Assembly (NCBI GenBank): GCA_903919455.1
Contig: CAIXIJ010000059.1
Span: 1-53,819, forward strand
DNA: 53,819 bases
Origin: an uncultured Acidimicrobiaceae bacterium
Lineage (GTDB): Bacteria > Actinomycetota > Acidimicrobiia > Acidimicrobiales > Ilumatobacteraceae
Reading direction: 5' to 3'
A model generated the notes under the pieces. That model was given only the letters and a program-made list of their open reading frames with translations, was not told the origin of the DNA and made no database searches. Within the stretch, counting starts at the first letter, position 1. Every line of letters begins with the position of its first letter. Both the position numbers and the translations under genes were made by a program. Shown one piece after another: positions 9,677-17,515 of the stretch.

Positions 9677-10138
9677 TCATCCGGCTTCGAGTGCCGACTT
9701 CACACGATCGAGGGTGGCCTGCATGCCCTTGGTCATCATCGAACCGCGGCGCAGCACCTTGTCGTACATGAACCCCTGGAAGCCGCTGGCGGAGTAGCTG
9801 AACGTCTCGGTCACTCGGGTGCTACCGCCCTCGGCTGCGAACTCGTACCGCCATGTGGTGTAGCCCTCGGCCACGAACTCGAACACGGCACCGGGCTCGC
9901 TGACGCTGACCTGCGAGGAGGTGGTCCACTTCTTCATCGTGCGGCCGGCCACTTTCGCCACGTTGTCGCCTTCGAATGTGGCGCCAACCACGGGGCCGGT
10001 GGCCTCACCCGACCAGCGGGCGGCGATGCACTCGGGGCTCCAGTCGCCCATGCGGGTGACGTCGCTGATCGCGGTCCACACCTCGTGTGGCGGGCGGGCG
10101 ATCACGACGGTGGCGGAGCCAGTGCTGAGTGAGGACAT
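9677..10138 (-). CDS. SRPBCC family protein (polyketide cyclase-like)
   Basis: The 153-residue protein is a START/Bet v1-like ligand-binding fold: ATVVIARPPHEVWTAISDVTRMGDWSPECIAARW at the front and a long C-terminal helix. The ATG at 10138 fits the domain start; the much longer open frame upstream is antisense to the monooxygenase gene and not coding. The function is probably binding or conversion of a hydrophobic small molecule. It is divergent from the monooxygenase with 60 bp between them. Confidence 0.85.
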   Translation of the reverse strand: MSSLSTGSATVVIARPPHEVWTAISDVTRMGDWSPECIAARWSGEATGPVVGATFEGDNVAKVAGRTMKKWTTSSQVSVSEPGAVFEFVAEGYTTWRYEFAAEGGSTRVTETFSYSASGFQGFMYDKVLRRGSMMTKGMQATLDRVKSALEAG

Positions 10139-10198
10139 GCGCGCAGCGTACGCCCGCACCGCACCGCTGCTGCCACAATCGCCACGGGGGTACACGCC

Positions 10199-11977
10199 AT
10201 GACCGACACGTTCGACCCAGACCTGCTGCGAGACCGCTATCGCTCCGAGCGCGACAAGCGACTGCGCAGCGACGCCAACGAGCAGTACATCGAGATCGCC
10301 GGGCAGTTCGCCCACTACCTCGACGACCCGTATGTGGAGGTGCAGGAACGCGCTGCGCTGTTCGACGAGGTGCAGGTGGCCATCATCGGTGGCGGGTTCG
10401 GTGGCCTGCTGGCCGGCGCTCGGTTGCGTGAGGCCGGTGTCGAAGACCTGCGCGTCATCGAGAAGGGCGGCGACTTCGGCGGCACCTGGTACTGGAACCG
10501 CTACCCGGGCGCCGCCTGCGATATCGAGAGCTACGTGTACCTGCCGCTGCTGGAGGAAGTGGGCTTCATGCCGTCGCGGAAGTACGCCACGGCACCCGAG
10601 ATCCTGCAGCACAGCCGCAACATCGCCAACCACTTCCGCCTCTACGAGAACGCCTGCCTCAGCACCGAGGTCACCGATCTCACATGGGACGAATCCGACC
10701 GCCGCTGGATCATCAGTACCAACCGCGGCGACCAGATGCGTGCCCGTTTCGTGGTCATGGCAAACGGCCCACTCCATCGGCCGAAGCTGCCCGGCATCCC
10801 CGGCGTGGAGCGCTATCAGGGTCACTCGTTCCACACCAGTCGCTGGGACTACGAGTACACCGGCGGCGACAGCACCGGTGGCCTCGACAACTTGAGCGAC
10901 AAGGTGGTGGGCATCATCGGCACCGGCGCCACTGCCGTGCAATGCGTGCCGCACCTCGGCCGCGGGGCGAAGGAACTGTTCGTGTTCCAGCGCACGCCCA
11001 GCAGCATCGACGTGCGCGCCGATCGTCTCACCGACCCCGACTGGGCGGCCGACCTGCAGCCCGGTTGGCAACGGCGGCGCATGGACAATTTCAACAACCT
11101 CGTGTCGGGCATTCCCGAAGCTGAAGACCTTGTGAACGACGGCTGGACCGACATCATCGGCAACCTGCTCATCCGCATGCGCCGCGGTGAGGGCGAGATG
11201 ACGCCAGAGGGCATCGCTCGCACCATGGAGATGGCCGACTTCGAGAAGATGGAACAGATCCGAGCGCGGGTTGAGGAGATCGTGCAGGACCCGGTGATGG
11301 CCGAGGCGTTGAAGCCGTGGTACCGCCAGTTCTGCAAGCGCCCGTGTTTCCACGACGACTACCTGCCCACGTTCAACCGACCCAACGTGCACCTCATCGA
11401 CACTGATGGCAAGGGCGTACAGGAGATCACCGAACGTGGCGTGGTGGTGGACGGCAAGGAGTACGAACTCGACTGCCTCATCTACGCCACCGGTTTCGAG
11501 GTGGGCACCGAGTACGCCCGCCGTGCCGGCTATGAGGTGCACGGTCGCGACGGCGTCACGCTCACCGAGAAGTGGGCTGACGGCGCTTCCACATTCCAGG
11601 GCTTCTACACCCGCGACTTCCCGAACTGCTTCATCATCAGCGTGGTGCAGTCCGGCTTCAGCGCGAACTTCCCGCACATGCTCGACGAGCAGAGCAAGCA
11701 CCTTGCCTACGTGCTGGATCACGCCCAGCGCCACGACGTCACGCTCGTGGAGACATCGCAGGAGGCCGAGGATGCGTGGGTGCAGACCATCATCGATCAG
11801 GCGCAGTACAACGTGAAGTTCCTGGAGGCCTGCACCCCGGGCTACTACAACAACGAGGGTCGCCCCGCCGATCGCACCGTGCGCAATGGCAGTTACGGCG
11901 CTGGTTCGCCAGCCTTCATCCGTGTGCTGGAACAGTGGCGTGCAGCCGGAGACCTCGCGGGGTTGGAGTTCGCGTAA
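10199..11977 (+). CDS. Flavin-containing Baeyer-Villiger-type monooxygenase
   Basis: This 592-residue protein has an FAD Rossmann motif VAIIGGGFGG (60-69), FGGTWYWNRYPGAACD, a Baeyer-Villiger fingerprint-like YQGHSFHTSRWD (206-217) and an NADPH Rossmann motif GIIGTGATAVQ (238-248). These support an NADPH-dependent oxygenation of a ketone or similar compound. The long N-terminal lead before the first Rossmann motif (~58 residues) is seen in cyclohexanone-monooxygenase-like subfamilies. It ends 9 bp before the urease gamma-beta gene, so it probably heads that operon. Its link to nitrogen metabolism is unexplained. Confidence 0.9.
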   Translation: MTDTFDPDLLRDRYRSERDKRLRSDANEQYIEIAGQFAHYLDDPYVEVQERAALFDEVQVAIIGGGFGGLLAGARLREAGVEDLRVIEKGGDFGGTWYWNRYPGAACDIESYVYLPLLEEVGFMPSRKYATAPEILQHSRNIANHFRLYENACLSTEVTDLTWDESDRRWIISTNRGDQMRARFVVMANGPLHRPKLPGIPGVERYQGHSFHTSRWDYEYTGGDSTGGLDNLSDKVVGIIGTGATAVQCVPHLGRGAKELFVFQRTPSSIDVRADRLTDPDWAADLQPGWQRRRMDNFNNLVSGIPEAEDLVNDGWTDIIGNLLIRMRRGEGEMTPEGIARTMEMADFEKMEQIRARVEEIVQDPVMAEALKPWYRQFCKRPCFHDDYLPTFNRPNVHLIDTDGKGVQEITERGVVVDGKEYELDCLIYATGFEVGTEYARRAGYEVHGRDGVTLTEKWADGASTFQGFYTRDFPNCFIISVVQSGFSANFPHMLDEQSKHLAYVLDHAQRHDVTLVETSQEAEDAWVQTIIDQAQYNVKFLEACTPGYYNNEGRPADRTVRNGSYGAGSPAFIRVLEQWRAAGDLAGLEFA

Positions 11978-11986
11978 CTTGGGCGC

Positions 11987-12676
11987 ATGCGCCTCACGCC
12001 CACCGACCGCGATCGGTTGCTGATCTTCACTGCGGCCGAACTGGCTCGCGCTCGCCGCGCTCGCGGATTGCGCCTGAACGTTCCGGAGGCAACCGCGCTC
12101 ATCGCCGACACCGTGTGTGAGGCGGCCCGCGACGGCGCTCGACTGATGGAGGCGGCTGCACTTGGCGCCTCGATTCTCACCGAGGCCGACGTGCTGCCCG
12201 GCGTGCCCGACATCGTGCGCGAGGTGAAGGTGGAGTGCATGTTCGACGACGGCACTCGCATGGTGGTGGTGCGCAACCCGTTCGGCGACGATGCCGGCCT
12301 CGGCGACGACGGCCCCGGTGCGGTGCTGACGGCCGATCGTGAGTCGGTGGCTCCTGCCGGCCTGCGCTACCTCACGGTCACGAACACCTCGGATGTGCCC
12401 GTCAGCATCACGTCGCACTTCCACTTCTTCGAGGTGAACCCGCGCATGCAGTTCGACCGCAGTGAGGCCTACGGCATGCGCCTCTCCATCCCTGCAGGCG
12501 CGGCGATGCGCTTCGACCCTGGTGTGCCTACCGAAGCACCGTTGGTGCCCATCGGTGGTGCGCGCGTCGTCATCGGTTTCGCCGGTCTGGTGGATGGGCC
12601 ACTCGACGATCCGGGGGCGAAGGAAGCGGCGCTGCAGCGTGCCGCTGCGCACGGCTACCTGGGGGCCGGCAAGTGA
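11987..12676 (+). CDS. ureAB: Urease gamma-beta fusion subunit
   Basis: In this 229-residue fusion, residues 1-100 form a gamma subunit (MRLTPTDRDRLLIFTAAELA, RARRARGLRLNVPEA, ARDGARLMEAA, VLPGVPDIV). Residues ~110-229 form a beta subunit (LTVTNTSDVPVSITSHFHFFEVN at 129-151, FDRSEAYGMRLSIPAGAAMRF, LVPIGGARVVIGF). Gamma-beta fusions are known in some ureases. It overlaps the alpha gene by 4 bp (12673-12676), so the products are made together. These are structural subunits; the active site is in the alpha chain. Confidence 0.92.
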   Translation: MRLTPTDRDRLLIFTAAELARARRARGLRLNVPEATALIADTVCEAARDGARLMEAAALGASILTEADVLPGVPDIVREVKVECMFDDGTRMVVVRNPFGDDAGLGDDGPGAVLTADRESVAPAGLRYLTVTNTSDVPVSITSHFHFFEVNPRMQFDRSEAYGMRLSIPAGAAMRFDPGVPTEAPLVPIGGARVVIGFAGLVDGPLDDPGAKEAALQRAAAHGYLGAGK

Positions 12677-14427
12677 CCAAGCACACGCACGGCGAGTTCC
12701 AACACAGCCACGAGCACGGCGGTGTGCCGCACAGCCACACGCATCCCGACGAGATCCTGCCCGACGACTACGCCGCCATTCACGGGCCCACCGTGGGCGA
12801 TCGTGTGCGTCTCGGCGACACCGGCCTCGTCATCAAGATCGAGTACGACGCGCAAGAGCGCGGCAACGAGTTCCTCGCCGGCTTCGGCAAGACGGCGCGC
12901 GATGGCCTGATGTTGAAGGCCGCCGCCGTGAAGGCCACCTGCGACATCGTCATCTCCAACGTGGTGATCATCGACGCCACCTGCCGCATCGGCAAGGCGA
13001 GCATCGGCATCCGCGAGGGTCGCATCTGCGGCATAGGTCGGGCCGGCAACCCCGACATGCAGGACGACGTGGACGTGGTGGTGGGCACCGGCACCACCAT
13101 CATCAGCGGTGAGGGCCTCATCGCTACCGCGGGTGCCATCGACACGCACGTGCACCTGATGTCGCCACGCATCATGGAGGCCTCGCTGGCCGCCGGCGTC
13201 ACCACCATCATCGGCCAGGAGTTCGGGCCGGTGTGGGGTGTGGGAGTGAACTCGCCGTGGGCGCTGCGTCACGCGTTCAACGCGTTCGACCAGTGGCCCG
13301 TGAACATCGGCTTCCTCGGCCGCGGTTCGTCGAGCGACGAAGCGCCACTGGTGGAGGCACTGGTGGAAGGTGGCGCTGCCGGTTTCAAGGTGCACGAAGA
13401 CATGGGCGCCCACACGCGTGCGCTCGACACGGCTCTGAACGTGGCCGAGCAGTTCGACGTGCAGGTGGCGCTGCACACCGACGGCTTGAACGAGTGCCTC
13501 AGCGTGGACGACACGCTCAGCGTGCTGGCCGGCCGCACCATCCACGCCTTCCACATCGAAGGCTGCGGCGGTGGCCACGTGCCCAACGTGCTGAAGTTGG
13601 CTGGCGTGCCCAACGTGATCGGATCGAGTACCAACCCCACGCTGCCGTTCGGCCGCGATGCGCTCGATGAGCACTACGAGATGATCTTCTCCGCGCATGG
13701 GCTGAACCACCATTCGCACAGCGACCATCACATGGTGAAGGACCGCATTCGTGCGGGCACGATGGGTGCCGAGGGTGTGTTGCACGACCTGGGTGTCATC
13801 GGCATCACCTCCAGCGACGCGCAGGGCATGGGTCGCGCCGGCGAGACCGTTCGCCGCACCTTCCAACTCGCGGCGAAGAACAAGCAAGACCTAGGCCACG
13901 GCGCCACCGCGCACGACAACGATCGCGTGCGCCAGTACATGGCCAAGCTCACCATCAACCCGGCCATCGCCCACGGCCTGTCGCACGAGATCGGCTCGCT
14001 CGATGTGGGCAAACTCGCCGACATCGTGCTGTGGCGCCCCGATCACTTCGGTGCCAAGCCGCAGCTGGTGTTGAAGAGCGGCTTCCCCGCCTTCGGCGTG
14101 ACCGGCGACCCCAACGCCACCACCGACTCCTGCGAGCCGCTGGTGCTGGGCCCGCAGTTCGGTTCGTTCGGTGCCACCGCTGCCGATCTGTCGGTGGCGT
14201 TCGTGAGCCAGGCCGCCGTGGATGCCGGCGACGACCACATGACCACCCGTCGCCGCCGTGTGGCGGTGAAGGGCACCCGCAACATCGGCCCGGCGAACAT
14301 GCTGCTGAACGACCGCCTCGGCACGGTGGACGTGGACCCCGCCACCGGCATGGTGTCGCTCGACGGTGAGACCGTGTACTCCGAACCCAGCGACTCGGTG
14401 AGCCTGAGTCGCCTCTACTTTCTCTAG
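12673..14427 (+). CDS. ureC: Atypical urease alpha subunit (urease-like amidohydrolase)
   Basis: This 584-residue protein is slightly longer than usual urease alpha. The two-metal site is intact: HVH at 159/161, Lys239 for carbamylation in GFKVHEDMG, His241, His268, His294 and Asp382; the flap His (342) and Arg (358) also align. Odd points are eight His within the first 24 residues, a shortened pocket loop GQEFGPVWGVGVNSPW in place of the usual GGGTGPAAG-type loop, Ala341 where ureases carry the flap Cys, and five extra His at 346-353 in the flap. No ureD/E/F/G genes are in the window. Metal-dependent hydrolysis of urea or another ureido compound is likely; the substrate is open. Confidence 0.9.
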   Translation: MTKHTHGEFQHSHEHGGVPHSHTHPDEILPDDYAAIHGPTVGDRVRLGDTGLVIKIEYDAQERGNEFLAGFGKTARDGLMLKAAAVKATCDIVISNVVIIDATCRIGKASIGIREGRICGIGRAGNPDMQDDVDVVVGTGTTIISGEGLIATAGAIDTHVHLMSPRIMEASLAAGVTTIIGQEFGPVWGVGVNSPWALRHAFNAFDQWPVNIGFLGRGSSSDEAPLVEALVEGGAAGFKVHEDMGAHTRALDTALNVAEQFDVQVALHTDGLNECLSVDDTLSVLAGRTIHAFHIEGCGGGHVPNVLKLAGVPNVIGSSTNPTLPFGRDALDEHYEMIFSAHGLNHHSHSDHHMVKDRIRAGTMGAEGVLHDLGVIGITSSDAQGMGRAGETVRRTFQLAAKNKQDLGHGATAHDNDRVRQYMAKLTINPAIAHGLSHEIGSLDVGKLADIVLWRPDHFGAKPQLVLKSGFPAFGVTGDPNATTDSCEPLVLGPQFGSFGATAADLSVAFVSQAAVDAGDDHMTTRRRRVAVKGTRNIGPANMLLNDRLGTVDVDPATGMVSLDGETVYSEPSDSVSLSRLYFL

Positions 14428-14437
14428 GACCTCCACG

Positions 14438-15475
14438 ATGGCCACGCCTCGCCTCTCCGGTTTCTCAATGCCCCCCGAATGGGCCCCGCACGAACGCACC
14501 TGGATGGAGTTCCCGCCGAAGAACATCACCTTCACCGAGGAGGACGGCTGGCTGGATCACTGCCGCACGGTGTGGGCCAGTGTGGCCAACACCATCGCCC
14601 GGTTCGAACCGGTGAGCATGGTGTGCAACCTGGGTGAGTCAAGCGTCGCCCGCGAGTTCCTCGACCCGTCGATCGAGCTGCATGAGACGCCCACCGGCGA
14701 CGCGTGGTGCCGCGATAGTGGCCCCACCTTCCTCACGCACCCCGATGGTCGGCTCGGTGCCACCCACTGGACGTTCAACGCGTGGGGAGACCGCGGGTTC
14801 TCCGACCCCACCGACGAACGCCACGTGGGCGCCTTCATCGCCGGCCTTGCCGGTGCGGAGCTGTTCAGCAGTTCGATGATCAATGAGGGCGGCGGCATCC
14901 ATGTCGACGGCGCCGGCACGGTGATCTGCACCGAGACCGTGCAGCTCGACGAGCGCCGCAATCCCACCTGGAACGCGGAGGGCGTGGAGACCGAGCTGAA
15001 GTCGTTCCTCGGTGTCAGCAACGTCATCTGGGTCCCGCAGGGTCTGAGCGCCGACTACAGCGGCTTCGGCACCAACGGGCACATCGACATCGTCTGTGCG
15101 TTCGCCGCGCCCGGCGTGTTGCTCGTGCACGTGCAACAGAACCCCGACCACCCCGACTACGAGATCGCGGTGGAGTATTTACGCATCCTGCGCGAGGCCC
15201 GCGACGCGAACGGTCGCGCCATCGAGATCGTCGAGGTGCCGGCGCCGGCCACCCTCGAGAACGAGGACGGCTTCGTCGACTGGGGGTACATGAACCACTA
15301 CGTCTGCAACGACGCCGTCATCCTGTGCACGTTCGACGACCCCAACGACCAGGTGGCCATCGACATCCTCGCCAAGGCGTACCCCGGCCGCGAGATCGTT
15401 CCCCACGATGCCCGCGACATCTTCAAGTGCGGCGGCGGCATCCACTGCATCACGCAGCAGCAACCGAAGGTCTGA
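14438..15475 (+). CDS. aguA: Agmatine deiminase (PAD-family)
   Basis: The 345-residue protein has the agmatine deiminase layout: GDAWCRDSGPTF (Asp93 guanidine ligand), NEGGGIHVDG, GTNGHIDIV (His215) and the catalytic Cys337 in KCGGGIHCITQQQP. The reaction is agmatine + water to N-carbamoylputrescine + ammonia. It starts 10 bp after urease alpha and is surely in the same operon. No N-carbamoylputrescine amidohydrolase (AguB nitrilase) is nearby, which makes the urease-like enzyme a candidate for the next step. A related guanidino compound could also be the substrate. It converges with vapC 3 bp away. Confidence 0.92.
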   Translation: MATPRLSGFSMPPEWAPHERTWMEFPPKNITFTEEDGWLDHCRTVWASVANTIARFEPVSMVCNLGESSVAREFLDPSIELHETPTGDAWCRDSGPTFLTHPDGRLGATHWTFNAWGDRGFSDPTDERHVGAFIAGLAGAELFSSSMINEGGGIHVDGAGTVICTETVQLDERRNPTWNAEGVETELKSFLGVSNVIWVPQGLSADYSGFGTNGHIDIVCAFAAPGVLLVHVQQNPDHPDYEIAVEYLRILREARDANGRAIEIVEVPAPATLENEDGFVDWGYMNHYVCNDAVILCTFDDPNDQVAIDILAKAYPGREIVPHDARDIFKCGGGIHCITQQQPKV

Positions 15476-15478
15476 GCC

Positions 15479-15862
15479 CTACACGCAGATGACCGGCACG
15501 ATGCCGGACACCGCGCTCGCCAGTCGGCGGTCGGAGGTGAGCAGCGGGCAGCCGAGGTCGGCCGCCAGCGCTACATACATTGCGTCGTAGGTCGACACGC
15601 TGTGTCGCCATTCCCAGATCTGCCGCTCGTATGGCCAGACGGGGAGGTAGTCGATCGCGGCATCGGCGAACTGACTGCGGCACTGCTGTAGTTCGGCATC
15701 CGATGCAACACCGCTGCGTTCAAAGCTCCGCAGGCACTGATGCATCTCTGCGACGAGGATGTCGGGCGCGTACAGATCGTCCTCGAGGTGCGGAGCGATG
15801 AGATGGCCCCGGCTCGCATCGGTGAGGAAGTCGATGAGGCACGAGGCGTCGATCACTTTCAT
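15479..15862 (-). CDS. vapC: VapC-type PIN-domain toxin ribonuclease
   Basis: This 127-residue PIN-domain protein has conserved acidic residues at MKVIDASCLIDFL (Asp5), VAEMHQCL (Glu), TYDAMYVALA (Asp) and LLTSDRRLA (Asp), forming the Mg-dependent RNase site. The start ATG 15862 overlaps the antitoxin stop by 4 bp, the usual coupled arrangement. It should cleave a specific RNA when VapB is degraded; the target is unknown. Confidence 0.9.
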   Translation of the reverse strand: MKVIDASCLIDFLTDASRGHLIAPHLEDDLYAPDILVAEMHQCLRSFERSGVASDAELQQCRSQFADAAIDYLPVWPYERQIWEWRHSVSTYDAMYVALAADLGCPLLTSDRRLASAVSGIVPVICV

Positions 15863-16116
15863 CGGGCGCGATTCGAGAGTTCGTCGTCGCGCTCGTGGCG
15901 GCCTTCGTCCAGCGCCTTCACGACCTCGCTGCGCGGCAGGTCGAGCTTCGGCGTGTTCATCACCTGAGCGATCCACTGTCGACGGCTGGGCCGCCGCAGG
16001 TCGCGGCGGATGAGGTCGAGCACGTAGTCGCTGATGGTGGCACCAGCCTCGGCTGCTCGCTCTCGCAACTGCTCGTGCATGTCGTCGGGGAGGTGCTTCA
16101 CCTGCACGTTGCTCAT
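15859..16116 (-). CDS. vapB: VapB-type antitoxin (ribbon-helix-helix)
   Basis: The 85-residue protein has an N-terminal ribbon-helix-helix DNA-binding segment (MSNVQVKHLPDDMHEQLRERAAEAGATISDYVL). A C-terminal tail contains RHERDDELSNRAR and should wrap the toxin. ATG 16116 was chosen because it gives the standard FitA/VapB start; the longer frame adds residues with no RBS support. Three TRGCAT repeats lie just upstream and fit autoregulation by the VapBC complex. Confidence 0.88.
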   Translation of the reverse strand: MSNVQVKHLPDDMHEQLRERAAEAGATISDYVLDLIRRDLRRPSRRQWIAQVMNTPKLDLPRSEVVKALDEGRHERDDELSNRAR

Positions 16117-16126
16117 GAGGGAAAAG

Positions 16127-16154
16127 TAGCATGTAAATGGCATGTTGATGGCAT
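16127..16154 (-). promoter_or_regulatory. Candidate vapBC operator: three TRGCAT repeats, 11-bp period
   Basis: TAGCAT (16127-16132), TGGCAT (16138-16143) and TGGCAT (16149-16154) occur in the same orientation, each separated by 5 bp, so successive sites are one helical turn apart. The array begins 11 bp upstream of the vapB start codon. Ribbon-helix-helix antitoxins bind such short tandem sites cooperatively. Confidence 0.6.
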
Positions 16155-16191
16155 TTCTGCTGGTCGGGGTGAAGTTTTCTTGGATTTCGGC

Positions 16192-16220
16192 TTGACGAAG
16201 AAATCGAACACCAGTACGAT
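16192..16220 (+). promoter_or_regulatory. Promoter with overlapping LexA-like box, leaderless start
   Basis: A -35 TTGACG (16192-16197) and a -10 TACGAT (16215-16220) are separated by exactly 17 bp. A start site 6-7 bp downstream would fall on the ATG at 16227, so the mRNA may be leaderless. TCGAACACCAGTACGA (16204-16219) matches the actinobacterial LexA box TCGAAC-N4-GTTCGA at 11 of 12 fixed positions and covers the -10, where a repressor would block initiation. Confidence 0.6.
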
Positions 16221-16226
16221 TCGTGT

Positions 16227-17405
16227 ATGGAAGTGCTCGACCGTTTCGCCGACCAGATGCTGGTCTCGCCCACCGAATTGGCGGCGCGTTGGGCTGAACT
16301 CGAGCAGCAGATGGCGCTCTTCGCGCTGGCGGCGGCGCACGTAGAGGGTGCTGGGTCGTGGGCCGACGACGGCTCGGTCACGATGCGCGCCTGGATGCGC
16401 GAGCACCTGCGCATGTCCGACGCCGATGCGGGTGTGTGGCTGCGGCGAGCCGGTCTGCTGAACCGCTACGAGGCATTCGCCGAATGTGCGCTCACCGGTG
16501 CGCTGTCGTCGTCGCAGTTGCGCGAGATCGAGAAGTGCGACCGACCCAAGTACCGTCCGCTCCTCAGCGAACTCCAGCGCGACCTGGCGGCTGATGTCGC
16601 CGATCTCGATGCTGCGCAGACCGCGCTCGCGTGCGGGTTGTGGCGCCAGCGTGCCGATGCGCTCGTCGACGCCGACGAACCGGCCGAAGAGCCGCACCGC
16701 ACGCTGAACACGTCGGTCGCCGGCGACGGGCACCTACTCGGTCGTTTCAGCCTCGACCCTGCTGGGCGTCTGGAGTTCGAGACCGCCATCGGCAATGCGC
16801 TCACCTGGGAGGGCGCTGAGGAAACTCGCACTGCAGAGCAGCGTCGGGGCGACGCACTGTTCGACATCGTTGCCTTCTTCAACCTCAACCACGCCGGCAA
16901 CGGCACCCCGCGGCACCATCCGCACGTGTCGATGTCGATGGACGTCGCCACCATGCATGCTCCGGCCGCCACCAACGACACCACGGGCGATCTCATCGAC
17001 ACCGGATGCGTCGGCACCAAGCTGTGCGATTGCATCATCCACACCATCCTTCGCTCGCCCGAAGGCACCCCTCTGGCGTACGGCCGGGCCACCTACTCCG
17101 TGCCCCGTCACCTGTTCCGCCAGGTGGCTGCTCGCGACGGTGGCTGCAGGTTTCCGGGCTGCACGCGGCCGGTGAAGTTCACCGAAGCGCACCACATCAC
17201 CTGGTGGGAACGGCACGGGCTCACCGACTACGCCAACCTCGCCCTGTTATGCAGCCGGCATCACCACCTGGTGCATCGGCTCGACCTGCAGCTCCAGTGG
17301 GTCGGTGAATGGAACCTGCAGGTCACCTGGCCCAACGGCGCCAGTCGGGTGAGCGCGCCACGTGGTGCACCACCCACACACGCCCCGCTACGCAAGGCCG
17401 CCTGA
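16227..17405 (+). CDS. DUF222 / HNH endonuclease domain protein (13E12-type)
   Basis: In this 392-residue protein, residues ~1-300 form the helical DUF222 region (LARRWAELEQQMALFALAAAHVEG-like start, MRAWMREHLRMSDADAGVWLRRAGLL). The C-terminus is an HNH domain with CRFPGCTRP and EAHHITWWERHGLTDYANLALLCSRHHHLVH. This is the family multiplied in mycobacteria as 13E12 repeats. The function is unknown but probably DNA cleavage or repair-linked; some mycobacterial members are under LexA control, which fits the box upstream. Divergent from vapBC. Confidence 0.9.
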   Translation: MEVLDRFADQMLVSPTELAARWAELEQQMALFALAAAHVEGAGSWADDGSVTMRAWMREHLRMSDADAGVWLRRAGLLNRYEAFAECALTGALSSSQLREIEKCDRPKYRPLLSELQRDLAADVADLDAAQTALACGLWRQRADALVDADEPAEEPHRTLNTSVAGDGHLLGRFSLDPAGRLEFETAIGNALTWEGAEETRTAEQRRGDALFDIVAFFNLNHAGNGTPRHHPHVSMSMDVATMHAPAATNDTTGDLIDTGCVGTKLCDCIIHTILRSPEGTPLAYGRATYSVPRHLFRQVAARDGGCRFPGCTRPVKFTEAHHITWWERHGLTDYANLALLCSRHHHLVHRLDLQLQWVGEWNLQVTWPNGASRVSAPRGAPPTHAPLRKAA

Positions 17406-17408
17406 ATC

Positions 17409-17429
17409 CCACCCCGCATGCTGGGGTGG
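17409..17429 (+). terminator. Hairpin after the HNH gene
   Basis: CCACCCC (17409-17415) and GGGGTGG (17423-17429) form a perfect 7-bp GC-rich stem with a 7-nt loop, starting four bases after the HNH stop codon. Only CTT follows, no real T-run. Good position for a transcript end between the HNH gene and the ABC-F gene. Confidence 0.5.
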
Positions 17430-17515
17430 CTTCGGCGCGTGCCGGCACCGTCGCAGCGTGAAGCCTGGCTGCTCACGTCGTGAACTGCGGCCGAATCCGG
17501 CAGGATGGTCGGTCT

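Noticed and set aside
9677-12652. 991-codon open frame on the minus strand
   Set aside because: Only its last 154 codons (from ATG 10138) encode a recognisable SRPBCC protein. The rest is antisense to the monooxygenase and urease gamma-beta genes, with the composition of a shadow frame in GC-rich DNA.
12673-14427. Inactive urease paralog
   Set aside because: All metal ligands, the carbamyl-Lys, the flap His and the Arg are present. Only the flap Cys is missing, and substitution there is not expected to abolish catalysis, so an altered enzyme is more likely than a dead one.
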